Shown here one piece after another: positions 10,309-22,326 of a stretch of 64,000 nucleotides of DNA. The notes beneath the pieces are model-generated. The model saw nothing but the letters and a program-made list of their open reading frames with translations, had not been told where the DNA came from and made no database searches. The translations under genes were made by a program, and so were the position numbers. The DNA is from Leucaena leucocephala (Eukaryota > Streptophyta > Magnoliopsida > Fabales > Fabaceae): assembly GCA_037074615.1 (NCBI GenBank), contig CM073558.1:15731001-15795000 (forward strand). The letters run 5' to 3'. Within the stretch, counting starts at the first letter, position 1; each line of letters starts with the position of its first letter.

Positions 10309-13300
10309 GGGACTTTGTGCACACTTACAGAAGTGAATGGATAGTCACCACCCATCTGAACATTCCATGAGAATTCTAGAGTTCCCATTTTTCTTGTGGA
10401 ATCTATACATACGCATCCTGAGATTGCGCGTCTAGCCTCTACTACCGTGCCTTTTGCACCGTTCACAACAGTTTCAACATTCGTTGCCGAATCTAGACCG
10501 GCCTTCTTACCTCCAAAATCCTTGCACATCCATCACGAACTGGTGACCGAGTGTTTCGAGCAAGAACTAGGGAGCTTTGGGCACGGTTACTGACTCCAGA
10601 GAAAAGTCACCATCCACCTCAAAGTCCATTGACCACCCTAGAAGGCACACTTCTTTTGAGAAATTCATCAATGTCCAGCACGACGACTAGTGTACCTTCT
10701 CTAGCTGGTACTGCGGAACTGCTAACACTCTTACCAATTTGAGGGAAAACTTACCACCAAGCCGAACTTTCAACGGGCATTCTAGAATAGCCACTATTGT
10801 TGATTCATTCATCAATATTCATCGCGATGAGCTCGTACCATCTCTGCCTGTTACTACGGACCTTCTAACACTCTTACGAATCCGGGTGAAAACTCACCAC
10901 CCAGCTGAACGTTAAATGGGCATCCTAGGATGCGTGCTTTCGATGCGGAAGTCATGCATATTTATCGCGTGCGAGTGGTCTAGTCTTCCTATCTTGTGCT
11001 AAGGAACTCCTTGCACACCTACAGATTCAAATGGAAAGTCACCACCCATCTAAACATTAAATAACAATTTCAGAATGCCTCCAGGATCTCGAGAGTGCTT
11101 CTAGCATCTGCTGGTGCGCATTTTGCAATGTTCAAGAAATGAATATAGAGTCATGAACCATCTCAGCATTCCATGTTGAAACTAGAATGTCCTGCTTAGT
11201 TTCAAAATCCGCGCATATCCATCACAAACTAGTGACCGAGTGTTTCCAGCTAGAACTAGGGAACTTTGGGCACAGTTACAGACTTGAGAGAAAAAGTCAC
11301 CGCCCACGTCGACCTCTCAGGAATGCCCACTTCTTAAGAAACCCATCAGCGTTCATCACGACGATTGACGTTTCTGGCTGGTACTAAGGAACTTCTAACA
11401 CTCTTACAGATTCAAGGGACAACTCACCACGCAACTGAACTTTTAGTTCGAATTCTCAAATGTCCACTTTCATTGCGAAAGTAACGCATATTCGTCATGA
11501 AGGTCATGCATATACTTGGGAACTTCTAACACTCTTACAGATTTGAGTGAAAGCTAACCTCCAAATGGAACTTTCAGTGGGCATCCAAGAATGTCCACTT
11601 CCGTTGTGGAAGTCGTGCATATTCGTCACAACAGTTTCAACATTCAACGTTGAATCTAGAATATCCTTCCTGGTTTAAAAATTCGTGCATATCCACCACG
11701 AACTAGAGACCGAGTGTTTCAAGCTGTGACTAGGGAACCTTGGGCACAGTCACGGACTTGAGAGGAAAGACACCACCAACCTCAACCCTGAGTGACCTCT
11801 AAAGAATGCCCCTTTTTTTCTTGAGAAATTCTTCAATATGCATCACGTAGGTTGCCGTGCCTTCTCTAGCTGGCGCTATGGAACTTCTAACGCTATTACA
11901 GATTCGACGGAAATCTCACCACCTAACTGAACTTTTAGTGGGCATTCTGGATTGTCCACTTTCATTGCGAAAGTCACGCCTATTCGTCATGAAAATCGTG
12001 CACGTACTTGGGAACTTCTAACACTCTTACAGATACGAGGGAAAGCTAACCTCCAAATGGACCTTTTCAATGGGTGAAACATCCAAGAATGTCCACTTTT
12101 GTTGATTAATTCTTCAATATTCACTGCAACTAGCGATGTACCTTCTCTAGCTGGTACTATGGAACTTCTAACACTCCTACAGATTTGAGGGAAAACTCAC
12201 CCCCTAACCGACCTTTCAGTTGGGATTCTCAAATGTCCACTTTCATTGCGAAAGTAACGCACATTCGTCATGAAAGCCATGCATATACTTGGGAACTTCT
12301 AACACTCTTACAGATTTGAGTGAAAACTAACCTCCAAATGGAACTTTCAGTGGGCATCCAAGAATGTCCACTTCCGTTGTGGAAGTCGTGCATATTCATC
12401 ACAACAGTTTCAACATTCAACGTTGAATCTAGAATATCCTTCCTGGTTTAAAAATTCGTGCATATCCACCACGAACTAGAGACCGAGTGTTAGCTGTGAC
12501 TAGGGAACCTTGGGCACAGTCACGGACTTGAGAGGAAAGACACCACCAACCTCAACCCTGAGTGACCTCTAAAGAATGCCCCTTTTTTTCTTGAGAAATT
12601 CTTCAATATGCATCACGTAGGTTGCCGTGCCTTCTCTAGCTGGCGCTATGGAACTTCTAACGCTATTACAGATTCGACGGAAATCTCACCACCCAACTGA
12701 ACTTTTAGTGGGCATTCTGGATTGTCCACTTTCATTGCGAAAGTCACGCCTATTCGTCATGAAAATCGTGCACGTACTTTGGAACTTCTAACACTCTTAC
12801 AGATACGAGGGAAAGCTAACCTCCAAATGCACCTTTTCAATGGGTGAAACATCCAAGAATGTCCACTTTTGTTGATTAATTCTTCAATATTCACCGCGAC
12901 TAGCGATGTACCTTCTCTAGCTGGTACTATGGAACTTCTAACACTCCTACAGATTTGAGGGAAAACTCACCGCCCAACCGACCTTTCAGTTGGGATTCTC
13001 AAATGTCCACTTTCATTGCGAAAGTAACGCACATTCGTCATGAAAGCCATGCATATACTTGGGAACTTCTAACACTCTTGCAGATTTGAGTGAAACCTCA
13101 CCACCAAACTGAACATTCAACGGGCATCCTAGAAAGTCAACTTCCGTTGTGAAAGTCATGCACATTCGTCACAGTAGCTTCAACATTCATTTTTGAATCT
13201 AGAATGCCCCACTTCGTTTCAAAATCCGTGCACATCCATCATGGACTAGTGAACTTTGGGCACAGTTACGGACTTGAGAGAACTGCCATCGCCCACTTCA

Positions 13301-13615
13301 CCCAAGAAGACGCACTTGCGTTGAGAAATTCATGAACATTCACCACGACAGGTGATGTACCTTCTCTAGCTCGTACTAGGGAACTTCTAACACTCTTTAA
13401 GATTCGAGTGAAAGCTCGCCATGTACCTGAACCTTCAGCGGGCACTCCGGAATGTCCACTTGCATATTCGCCATGAAAGTCATTCATATACTTGGGAACT
13501 TCTAACACTCTTACAGATTAGAGGGAGAACTCCCCACCCAACTGAACTTTCAATGGGCACTCTACAATGGCCACTTTCGTTGCGAGTGAGTGATTGTCTT
13601 CCTAGCTAGAACTAC
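10309..13615. repeat. Satellite unit S1, 3307 bp, long form with an internal duplication
   Basis: Longest unit in the window. It has the ~450-bp segment missing from short units, plus a second copy of a five-monomer block (11518-12290 repeated at 12291-13060). A ~32-bp deletion is seen near 13252 relative to 17614-17660. Confidence 0.85.
11518..13060. repeat. Tandem duplication of a ~770-bp monomer block
   Basis: The landmark gggaacttctaacactctt starts at 11518, 12291 and 13061; the two blocks are 773 and 770 bp and nearly identical. The second copy lacks a few bases near 12490 (gtgttagctg against gtgtttcaagctg). Fits unequal exchange between equivalent monomers. Confidence 0.85.
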
Positions 13616-14647
13616 GGGACTTTGTGCACACTTACAGAAGTGAATGGATAGTCACCACCCATCTGAACATTCCATGAGAATTCTAGAGTTCCCATTTTTC
13701 TTGTGGAATCCATACATACGCATCCTTAGATTGCGCGTCTAGCCTCTACTGCCGTGCCTTTTGCACCGTTCACAACAGTTTCAACATTCGTTGCCGAATC
13801 TAGACCGGCCTTCTTACCTCCAAAATCCTTGCACATCCATCACGAACTGGTCACCGAGTGTTTCGAGCAAGAACTAGGGAACTTTGGGCACGGTTACTGA
13901 CTCTAGAGAAAAGTCACCATCCACCTCAAAGTCCATTGACCACACTAGAAGGCACACTTCTTTTGAGAAATTCATCAATGTCTAGCACGACGACTGGTGT
14001 ACCTTCTCTAGCTGGTACTACGGAACTTCTAACACCCTTACCAATTTGAGGGAAAGCTTACCACCAAGCCGAACTTTCAACGGGCATTCTAGAATAGTCA
14101 CTATTGTTGATTCATTCATCAATATTCATCGCGATGAGCTCGTACCATCTCTACCTGTTACTACGGACCTTCTAACACTCTTACGAATCCGGGTGAAAAC
14201 TCACCACCCAGCTAAACGTTAAATAGGCATCCTAGAGTGCGTGCTTTCGATGCGGAAGTCATGCATATTTATCGCGTGCGAGTGGTCTAGTCTTCCTATC
14301 TTGTGCTAAGGAACTCCTTGCACACCTACGGATTCAAATGGAAAGTCACCACCCACCTAAACATTAAACAAGAATTTCAAGATGCCTCCAGGATCTCGAG
14401 AGTGCTTCTAGCATCTGCTGGTACGCATTTTGCAATGTTCAAGAAATGAATATAGAGTCACAAACCATCTCAGCATTCAATGTTGAAACTAGAATGTCCT
14501 GCTTAGTTTCAACATCCGCGTATATCCATCACAAACTAGTGACCGAGTGTTTCCAGCTAGTCACCACCCACGTCCACCTCTCAGGAATGCCCGCTTCTTA
14601 AGAAACTCATCAGCGTTCATGAGGACGATTGACGTTTCTGGCTGGTA

Positions 14648-14652
14648 CTAAG
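14648..14652. repeat. Target-site duplication ctaag, left
   Basis: ctaag here and at 16527-16531 bracket the solo LTR; uninterrupted units read ggtactaaggaacttc or a close variant. Confidence 0.85.
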
Positions 14653-16526
14653 TGTAAGGAATTAGAAGACACGCAGCGGAAATTAATTTAAAAATTTTTC
14701 CATTCCTTGCCAGGATCTATCGTATGTGTTTAAGTCAAGTGAGAAGAAGTATTACCCTTAGTGTGCCTCAGCAACTTCCACAGCTTTCGGTCACGACGTT
14801 CACAGCTTCTCTCTGCGGCTCGTGCTCCCTTTCTGATCACAAGAAGTCGACGACTCAGGTCAGCTTCCTCTACTGGTATCCACACGAACAGCATTCTAAC
14901 CACGAACGACGTGCTAGCGTCTCTTGTCCCTCCAGGGCTTTCTCAAGAGTTCGTCCTCTCCGTCTCTATTTCGGCAGTTTCTTATCTGCAAACCTTTTGC
15001 AGAGTCCCCTTCGGCCTTTCTATGTTCTATATGTTTCTCTGTGCAAAACGCAGCTCCTAAAATCAGATATATAGGATGCTATGCGTTTTTTTTCTCTGTC
15101 AACCGAATTGGATTTTGGAGTTAATCTTATATTAATTCCAAAATTAATACAATATCGTATATTGTATAATTTTATAAGAAACTAATTAAATAAATAATAT
15201 CAAATCCGTCCCACAGATTTAATTACCCATTTATTTAATTTTAAATAAAGATGAGACTGAACTATATTTGATTTATTCTCATAAATCAAATTTGAGATAT
15301 CCTATCAATTTGAATTTCGAATTTCAAACGTGATAGAGATTTAATTTATCCTTATAAATTAAATCTTATAAATATCTCTTATATGAGATGTCCTATCAAT
15401 TTGAATTTCGAATTTCAAACATGATAGAGATTCAATTTATCCTTATAAATTAAATCTTATAAATATCTCTTATATGAGATATCCTATCAATTTGAATTTC
15501 AAATTTCAAACGTGATAAAGATTTAATTTATACTTATAAATTAAATATCATATATACATATAATGTATATATACGAATTTATATATATATACGAATATAA
15601 ATATAAATAAATATATATACATCTATCCTGGATCATTCATTGAATCTGGATATGTCTTAGATTCAATGAATCTGGACATCATAGCTCGTGTTGGGCTATT
15701 TTGTGTGCGATCCTGTAGGCCCATATGAAGTTGGCAGTGGGCCATTTGCTATACTAGCCCACAAGTCGAAAGCGGTCTCTAGCAAGACATAACGACTACC
15801 CAAATCATATGAGGATCGATAAACGATGTAACCTTTTATACAACCATATCATGTCCCTTCTGTCATGCGATATTTTGGTCATGGATGAGGCATGGATAAT
15901 GTCATCCTCCTATTCCTGACCGTTACTTTCTCGATCCCTGAGTAGTCTGACTATAGAAAAGGAACTACCTTTCCATTACAGTATGGCCATACATTTCTCA
16001 GACTCACTCATCGAGGGGCCCAGTAATATCTCTCTACGAATGTGAGGGACAAATTCCATCTTGATCATTCACATTCCTCCGCATGAAAAACCACTAAGGC
16101 CAAACATAGTCTTTATGATCACTCGGTCAAAAGTGACTTTTGACAAGGTCAAAGCTAAGCGTTTTGTCATGTAGGAATCCATGATGATCTCAGGTCAAAG
16201 GGCGTATTGACATGGTTTGTATATGAGAGAAGCTTATGACGTTACCCATGCAGTTCTCTCATAGCGGGTCGGTCCAGCACCTTGTACTCTTACATGTACT
16301 TATGACTTTGATTTATATCTCTATACATCTTCAAAGTCATACTGGTCTTATTTCATCTATGCTCCCGCATAGATGATCGACAAGGGACATTTAGGATAAT
16401 ATTATGAATTATCCAAGGATGATCATCATAGTAAACATGCAAATAATATGATAACTCAATTAATAAATTCATAAATCAATAATATTCATAAGATAATGAT
16501 TGGCCCCTAGGGCACGATTTCCAACA
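14653..16526 (-). mobile_element. Solo LTR of a probable Ty1/copia element (1874 bp)
   Basis: Starts tgtaaggaat and ends atttccaaca, so on the minus strand it reads TGTTGGAAAT ... ATTCCTTACA, a TG...CA LTR with a start typical of plant copia LTRs. It is flanked by a perfect ctaag duplication. There is no primer site, coding region or second LTR, so it is a solo LTR left by LTR-LTR recombination. It is much more AT-rich than the satellite, particularly 15100-15640, and holds a 91-bp tandem repeat. Small ORFs at 14724-15124 are not supported as genes. The superfamily and orientation rest on the end sequences only. Confidence 0.8.
15301..15546. repeat. 91-bp tandem repeat, about 2.7 copies, inside the solo LTR
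   Basis: cctatcaatttgaattt recurs at 15301, 15392 and 15483, exactly 91 bases apart, with few differences. Each copy contains aaatttataaggata-like AT-rich inverted segments. Confidence 0.88.
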
Positions 16527-16531
16527 CTAAG
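16527..16531. repeat. Target-site duplication ctaag, right
   Basis: Second copy of the 5-bp duplication flanking the solo LTR; satellite resumes in phase. Confidence 0.85.
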
Positions 16532-18014
16532 GAACTTCTAACACTATTATAGATTTAAGGGACAACTCACCACGCAACTGAACTTTTAGTTGGAATTCTC
16601 AAATGTCCACTTTCATTGCGAAAGTAACATATATTCGTCATGAAGGTCATGCATATACTTGGGAACTTCTAACACTCTTACAGCTTTGAGTGAAAACTAA
16701 CCTCCAAATGGCACTTTCAGTGGGCATCCAAGAATGTCCACTTCCGCTGTGGAAGTCGTGCATATTCGTCACAACAGTTTCAACATTCAACGTTGAATCT
16801 AGAATATCCTTCCTGGTTTAAAAATTCGTGCATATCCACCACGAACTAGAGACCGAGTGTTTCAAGCTGTGACTAGGGAACCTTGGGCACAGTCACGGGC
16901 TTGAGAGGAAAGACACCACCAACCTCAACCCTGAGTGACCTCTAAAGAATGCCCCCTTTTTTTTGAGAAATTCTTCAATATGCATCACGTAGGTTGCCGT
17001 GCCTTCTCTAGCTGGCGCTATGGAACTTCTAACGCTCTTACAGATTCGACGGAAATCTCACCACCCAACTGAACTTTTAGTGGGCATTCTGGATTGTCCA
17101 CTTTCATTGCGAAAGTCACGCCTATTCGTCATGAAAATCGTGCACGTACTTGGGAACTTCTAACACTCTTACATATACGAGGGAAAGCTAACCTCCAAAT
17201 GGACCTTTTCAATGGGTGAAACATCCAAGAATGTCCACTTTTGTTGATTAATTCTTCAATATTCACCGCGACTAGCGATGTACCTTCTCTAGCTGGTACT
17301 ATGGAACTTCTAACACTCTTACAGATTTGAGGGAAAACTCACCACCCAACCGACCTTTTAGTTGGGATTCTCAAATGTCCACTTTCATTGCGAAAGTAAC
17401 GCACATTCGTCATGAAAGCCATGTGTATACTTGGGAACTTCTAACACTCTTGCAGATTTGAGTGAAACCTCACCACCAAACTGAACATTCAATGGGCATC
17501 CTAGAAAGTCAACTTCCATTGTGAAAGTCATGCACATTCATCACAGTAGCTTCAACATTCATTTTTGAATCTAGAATGCCCCGCTTCGTTTCAAAATCCG
17601 TGCACATCCATCATGGACTAGTGACCGTGCGTTTCAAGCCAGAACTAGGGAACTTTGGGCACAGTTACGGACTTGAGAGAACAGCCACCGCCCACTTCAC
17701 CCAAGAATGCGCACTTGCGTTGAGAAATTCATCAACCTTCACCACTACATGTGATGTACCTTCTCTAGCTCGTACTAGGGAACTTCTAACACTCTTTAAG
17801 ATTCGAGTGAAAGCTCACCACCTACCTTAACCTTCAGTGGGCACTCTGGAATGTCCACTTGCATATTCGCCATGAAAGTCATTCATATACTTGGGAACTT
17901 CTAACACTCTTACAGATTAGAGGGATAACTCCCACCCAACTGAACTTTCAATCGGCACTCTACAATGGCCGCTTTCGTTGCGAGTGAGTGAATAGTCTTC
18001 CTAGCTAGAACTAC

Positions 18015-20094
18015 GGGACTTTGTGCACACTTACAGAAGTGAATGGATCGTCACCACCCATCTAAACATTGCATGGGAATTCTAGAGTTCCCATTTTTCT
18101 TGTGGAATCCATACATACGCATCCTGAGATTGCGCGTCTAGCCTCTACTGCCGTGCCTTTTACACCGTTCACAACAGTTTCAACATTCGTTGCCGAATCT
18201 AGACCGGCCTTCTTACCTCCAAAATCCTTGCACATCTATCACGAACTAGTGGCCGAGTGTTTCGAGCAAGAACTAGGGAACTTTGGGCACGGTTACTGAC
18301 TCCAGAGAAAAGTCACCATCCACCTCAAAGTCCATCGACCACCCTAGAAGGCACACTTCTTTTGAGAAATTCATCAATGTCCAGCATGACGACTGGTGTA
18401 CCTTCTCTAGCTGGCACTACGGAACTTCTAACACCCTTACCAATTTGAGGGAAAGCTTACCACCAAGCTGAACTTTCAACGGGCATTCTAGAATAGCCAC
18501 TATTGTTGATTCATTCATCAATATTCATCGCGATGAGCTCGTACCATCTCTACCTGTTACTACGGACCTTCTAACACTCTTGTGAATCCGGGTGAAAACT
18601 CACCACCCAGCTGAACGTTAAATGGGCATCCTAGAATGCGTGCTTTCGATGCGGAAGTCATGCATATTTATCCCGTGCGAGTGGTCTAGTCTTCCTATCT
18701 TGTGCTAAGGAACTCCTTGCACACCTACAGATTCAAATGGAAAGTCACCGCCCATCTAAACATTAAATAAGAATTTCATAATGCCTCCAGGATCTCGAGA
18801 GTGCTTCCAGCATCTGCTGGTGCGCATTTTGCAATGTTCAAGAAATGAATATAGAGTCACGAACCATCTCAGCATTCAATGTTGAAACTAGAATGTCCTG
18901 CTTAGTTTCAAAATCCGCGCATATCCATCACAGACTAGTGACCGGGTGTTTCCAGCTAGAACTAGGGAACTTTGGGCACAGTTACAGACTTGAGAGAAAA
19001 AGTCACCACCCACGTCCACCTCTCAGGAATGCCCACTTCTTAAGAAACCCATCAGCGTTCATCACGGCGATTGACATTTCTAGCTGGTACTAAGGAGCTT
19101 CTAACACTCTTACAGATTCAAGGGACAACTCACCACGCAACTGAACTTTTAGTTGGAATTCTCAAATGTCCACTTTCACTGCGAAAGTAACGCATATTCG
19201 TCGTGAAGGTCACGCATATACTTGGGAACTTCTAACACTCCTACAGATTTGAGTGAAAACTAACCTCCAAATGGAACTTTCAGTGGGCATCCAAGAATGT
19301 CCACTTCCATTGTGGAAGTCATGCATATTCGTCACAACAGTTTCAACATCCAACGTTGAATCTAGAATATCCTTCCTGGTTTAAAAATTCGTGCATATCC
19401 ACCACGAACTAGAGACCGAGTGTTTCAAGCTGTGACTAGGGAACCTTGGGCACAGTCATGGGCTTGAGAGGAAAGACACCACCAACCTCAACCCTGAGTG
19501 ACCTCTAAAGAATGCCCCTTTTTTTTTGAGAAATTCTTCAATATGCATCACGTAGGTTGCCGTGCCTTCTCTAGCCGGCGCTATGGAACTTCTAACGCTC
19601 TTACAGATTCGACGGAAATCTCACCACCCAACTGAACTTTTAGTGGGCATTCTGGATTGTCCACTTTCATTGCGAAAGTCACGCCTATTCGTCATAAAAA
19701 TCGTGCACGTACTTGGGAACTTCTAACACTCTTACATATACGAGGGAAAGCTAACCTCCAAATGGACCTTTTCAATGGGTGAAACATCCAAGAATGTCCA
19801 CTTTTGTTGATTAATTCTTCAATATTCACCGCGACTAGCGATATACCTTCTCTAGCTGGTACTATGGAACTTCTAACACTCTTACAGATTTGAGGGAAAA
19901 CTCACCACCCAACCGACCTTTTAGTTGGGATTCTCAAATGTCCACTTTCATTGCGAAAGTAATGCACATTCGTCATGAAAGCCATGCGTATACTTGGGAA
20001 CTTCTAACACTCTTGCAAACTGAACATTCAATGGGCACTCTACAATGGCCACTTTCATTGCGAGTGAGTGAATAGTCTTCCTAGCTAGAACTAC
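18015..20094. repeat. Satellite unit S3, 2080 bp, first short-form unit
   Basis: The short-form junction cttgcaaactgaacattc lies near 20012, replacing ~440-450 bp present in S1 and S2. Confidence 0.88.
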
Positions 20095-22174
20095 GGGACT
20101 TTGTGCACACTTACAGAAATGAATGGATAGTCACCACCCATCTGAACATTCCATGAGAATTCTAGAGTTCCCATTTTTCTTGTGGAATCCATACATACAC
20201 ATCCTGAGATTGCGCGTCTAGCCTCTACTGCCGTGCCTTTTGCACCGTTCACAACAGTTTCAACATTCGTTGCCGAATCTAGACCGGCCTTCTTACCTCC
20301 AAAATCCTTGCACATCCATCACGAACTAGTGGCCGAGTGTTTCGAGCAAGAACTAGGGAACTTTGGGCACGGTTACTGACTCCAGAGAAAAGTCACCATC
20401 CACCTCAAAGTCCATCGACCACCCTAGAAGGCACGCTTCTTTTGAGAAATTCATCAATGTCCAGCATGACGACTGGTGTACCTTCTCTAGCTGGTACTAC
20501 GGAACTTCTAACACCCTTACCAATTTGAGGGAAAGCTTACCACCAAGCCGAACTTTCAACGGGCATACTAGAATAGCCACTATTGTTGATTCATTCATCA
20601 ATATTCATCGCAATGAGCTCGTACCATCTCTACCTGTTACTACGGACCTTCTAACACTCTTGTGAATCCGGGTGAAAACTCACCACCCAGCTGAACGTTA
20701 AATGGGCATCCTAGAATGCGTGCTTTCGATGCGGAAGTCATGCATATTTATCGCGTGCGAGTGGTCTAGTCTTCCTATCTTGTGCTAAGGAACTCCTTGC
20801 ACACCTACAGATTCAAATGGAAAGTCACCGCCCATCTAAACATTAAATAAGAATTTCATAATGCCTCCAGGATCTCGAGAGTGCTTCCAGCATCTGCTGG
20901 TGCGTATTTTGCAATGTTCAAGAAATGAATATAGAGTCACGAACCATCTCAGCATTCAATGTTGAAACTAGAATGTCCTGCTTAGTTTCAAAATCCGCGC
21001 ATATCCATCACAGACTAGTGACCGAGTGTTTCCAGCTAGAACTAGGGAACTTTGGGCACAGTTACAGACTTGAGAGAAAAAGTCACCACCCACGTCCACC
21101 TCTCAGGAATGCCCACTTCTTAAGAAACCCATCAGCGTTCATCACGGCGATTGACGTTTCTGGCTGGTACTAAGGAGCTTCTAACACTCTTACAGATTCA
21201 AGGGACAACTCACCACGCAACTGAACTTTTAGTTGGAATTCTCAAATGTCCACTTTCACTGCAAAAGTAACGCATATTCGTCATGAAGGTCACGCATATA
21301 CTTGGGAACTTCTAACACTCCTACAGATTTGAGTGAAAACTAACCTCCAAATGGAACTTTCAGTGGGCATCCAAGAATGTCCACTTTCGTTGTGGAAGTC
21401 GTGCATATTCGTCACAACAGTTTCAACATCCAACGTTGAATCTAGAATATCCTTCCTGGTTTAAAAATTCGTGCATATCCACCACGAACTAGAGACCGAG
21501 TGTTTCAAGCTGTGACTAGGGAACCTTGGGCACAGTCACGGGCTTGAGAGGAAAGACACCACCAACCTCAACCCTGAGTGACCTCTAAAGAATGCCCCTT
21601 TTTTTTTGAGAAATTCTTCAATATGCATCACGTAGGTTGCCGTGCCTTCTCTAGCCGGCGCTATGGAACTTCTAACGCTCTTACAGATTCGACGGAAATC
21701 TCACCACCCAACTGAACTTTTAGTGGGCATTCTGGATTGTCCACTTTCATTGCGAAAGTCACGCCTATTCGTCATGAAAATCGTGCACGTACTTGGGAAC
21801 TTCTAACACTCTTACATATACGAGGGAAAGCTAACCTCCAAATGGACCTTTTCAATGGGTGAAACATCCAAGAATGTCCACTTTTGTTGATTAATTCTTC
21901 AATATTCACCGCGACTAGCGATGTACCTTCTCTAGCTGGTACTATGGAACTTCTAACACTCTTACAGATTTGAGGGAAAACTCACCACCCAACCGACCTT
22001 TTAGTTGGGATTCTCAAATATCCACTTTCATTGCGAAAGTAACGCACATTCGTCATGAAAGCCATGCGTATACTTGGGAACTTCTAACACTCTTGCAAAC
22101 TGAACATTCAATGGGCACTCTACAATGGCCACTTTCGTTGCGAGTGAGTGAATAGTCTTCCTAGCTAGAACTAC
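20095..22174. repeat. Satellite unit S4, 2080 bp, short form
   Basis: Very close to S3, with the short-form junction near 22094. It carries the variant cattgacgtttctggctgg-type sequence near 21160 where most right-block units read gacatttctagctgg. Confidence 0.88.
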
Positions 22175-22201
22175 GGGACTTTGTGCACACTTACATAAAT
22201 G

Positions 22202-22206
22202 AATGG
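22202..22206. repeat. Target-site duplication aatgg, left (F1-b)
   Basis: Satellite reads ...gaatgg, then TGTCACATCC of the element. The matching aatgg at 43479-43483 is followed by atagtcacc, the continuation of the same satellite unit (compare 20121-20140). Confidence 0.95.
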
Positions 22207-22326
22207 TGTCACATCCTTATATTTATACATCTTAGGGACCATTCAGTAGCACTTAAACCACTTTCAGGGTCATTGAAGTCTAAACACTTCTGGAATTTTA
22301 TTCATATCGAGTACTGTTCACTGCGG
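22207..22326 (-). repeat. 3' LTR of F1-b, distal 120-bp piece
   Basis: The U5 end, separated from the rest of the LTR (34739-37438) by F2. Its last five bases, tgcgg, are the F2 target site. It matches the outer arms of the palindrome at 42963-43478. Confidence 0.93.

Larger units (their letters stand above)
13616..18014. repeat. Satellite unit S2, long form (~2520 bp) split by a solo LTR
   Basis: 4399 bp in all; removing the 1874-bp insert and its 5-bp duplication leaves 2520. A 42-bp deletion at 14560/14561 removed the usual gggaactttgggcac landmark of one monomer. This is the last unit with the long-form segment (17450-17990). Confidence 0.85.
9974..22206. repeat. Satellite array, left block (long-form then short-form higher-order units)
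   Basis: Tandem units whose landmark gggactttgtgc recurs at 10309, 13616, 18015, 20095 and 22175. Within each unit a degenerate ggaacttctaacactcttacag motif returns every ~130-150 bp, so the unit is built of diverged monomers. The first two whole units are the long form; from 18015 on they are the 2080-bp short form. The array is interrupted by a solo LTR (14653-16526) and ends at the aatgg target site of the nested gypsy insertion. No coding potential; the ORFs that recur with the period are incidental. Confidence 0.95.

Noticed and set aside
14724..15124. Overlapping ORFs of 66-116 codons in the solo LTR
   Set aside because: Three overlapping frames in low-complexity Ser/Phe-rich translation within a noncoding LTR.
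20363..20665. 100-codon ORF repeated in most satellite units, and similar 61-82-codon ORFs
   Set aside because: They recur only because the DNA repeats, lie in overlapping frames on both strands, have no recognisable motif, and are broken in the diverged left units.
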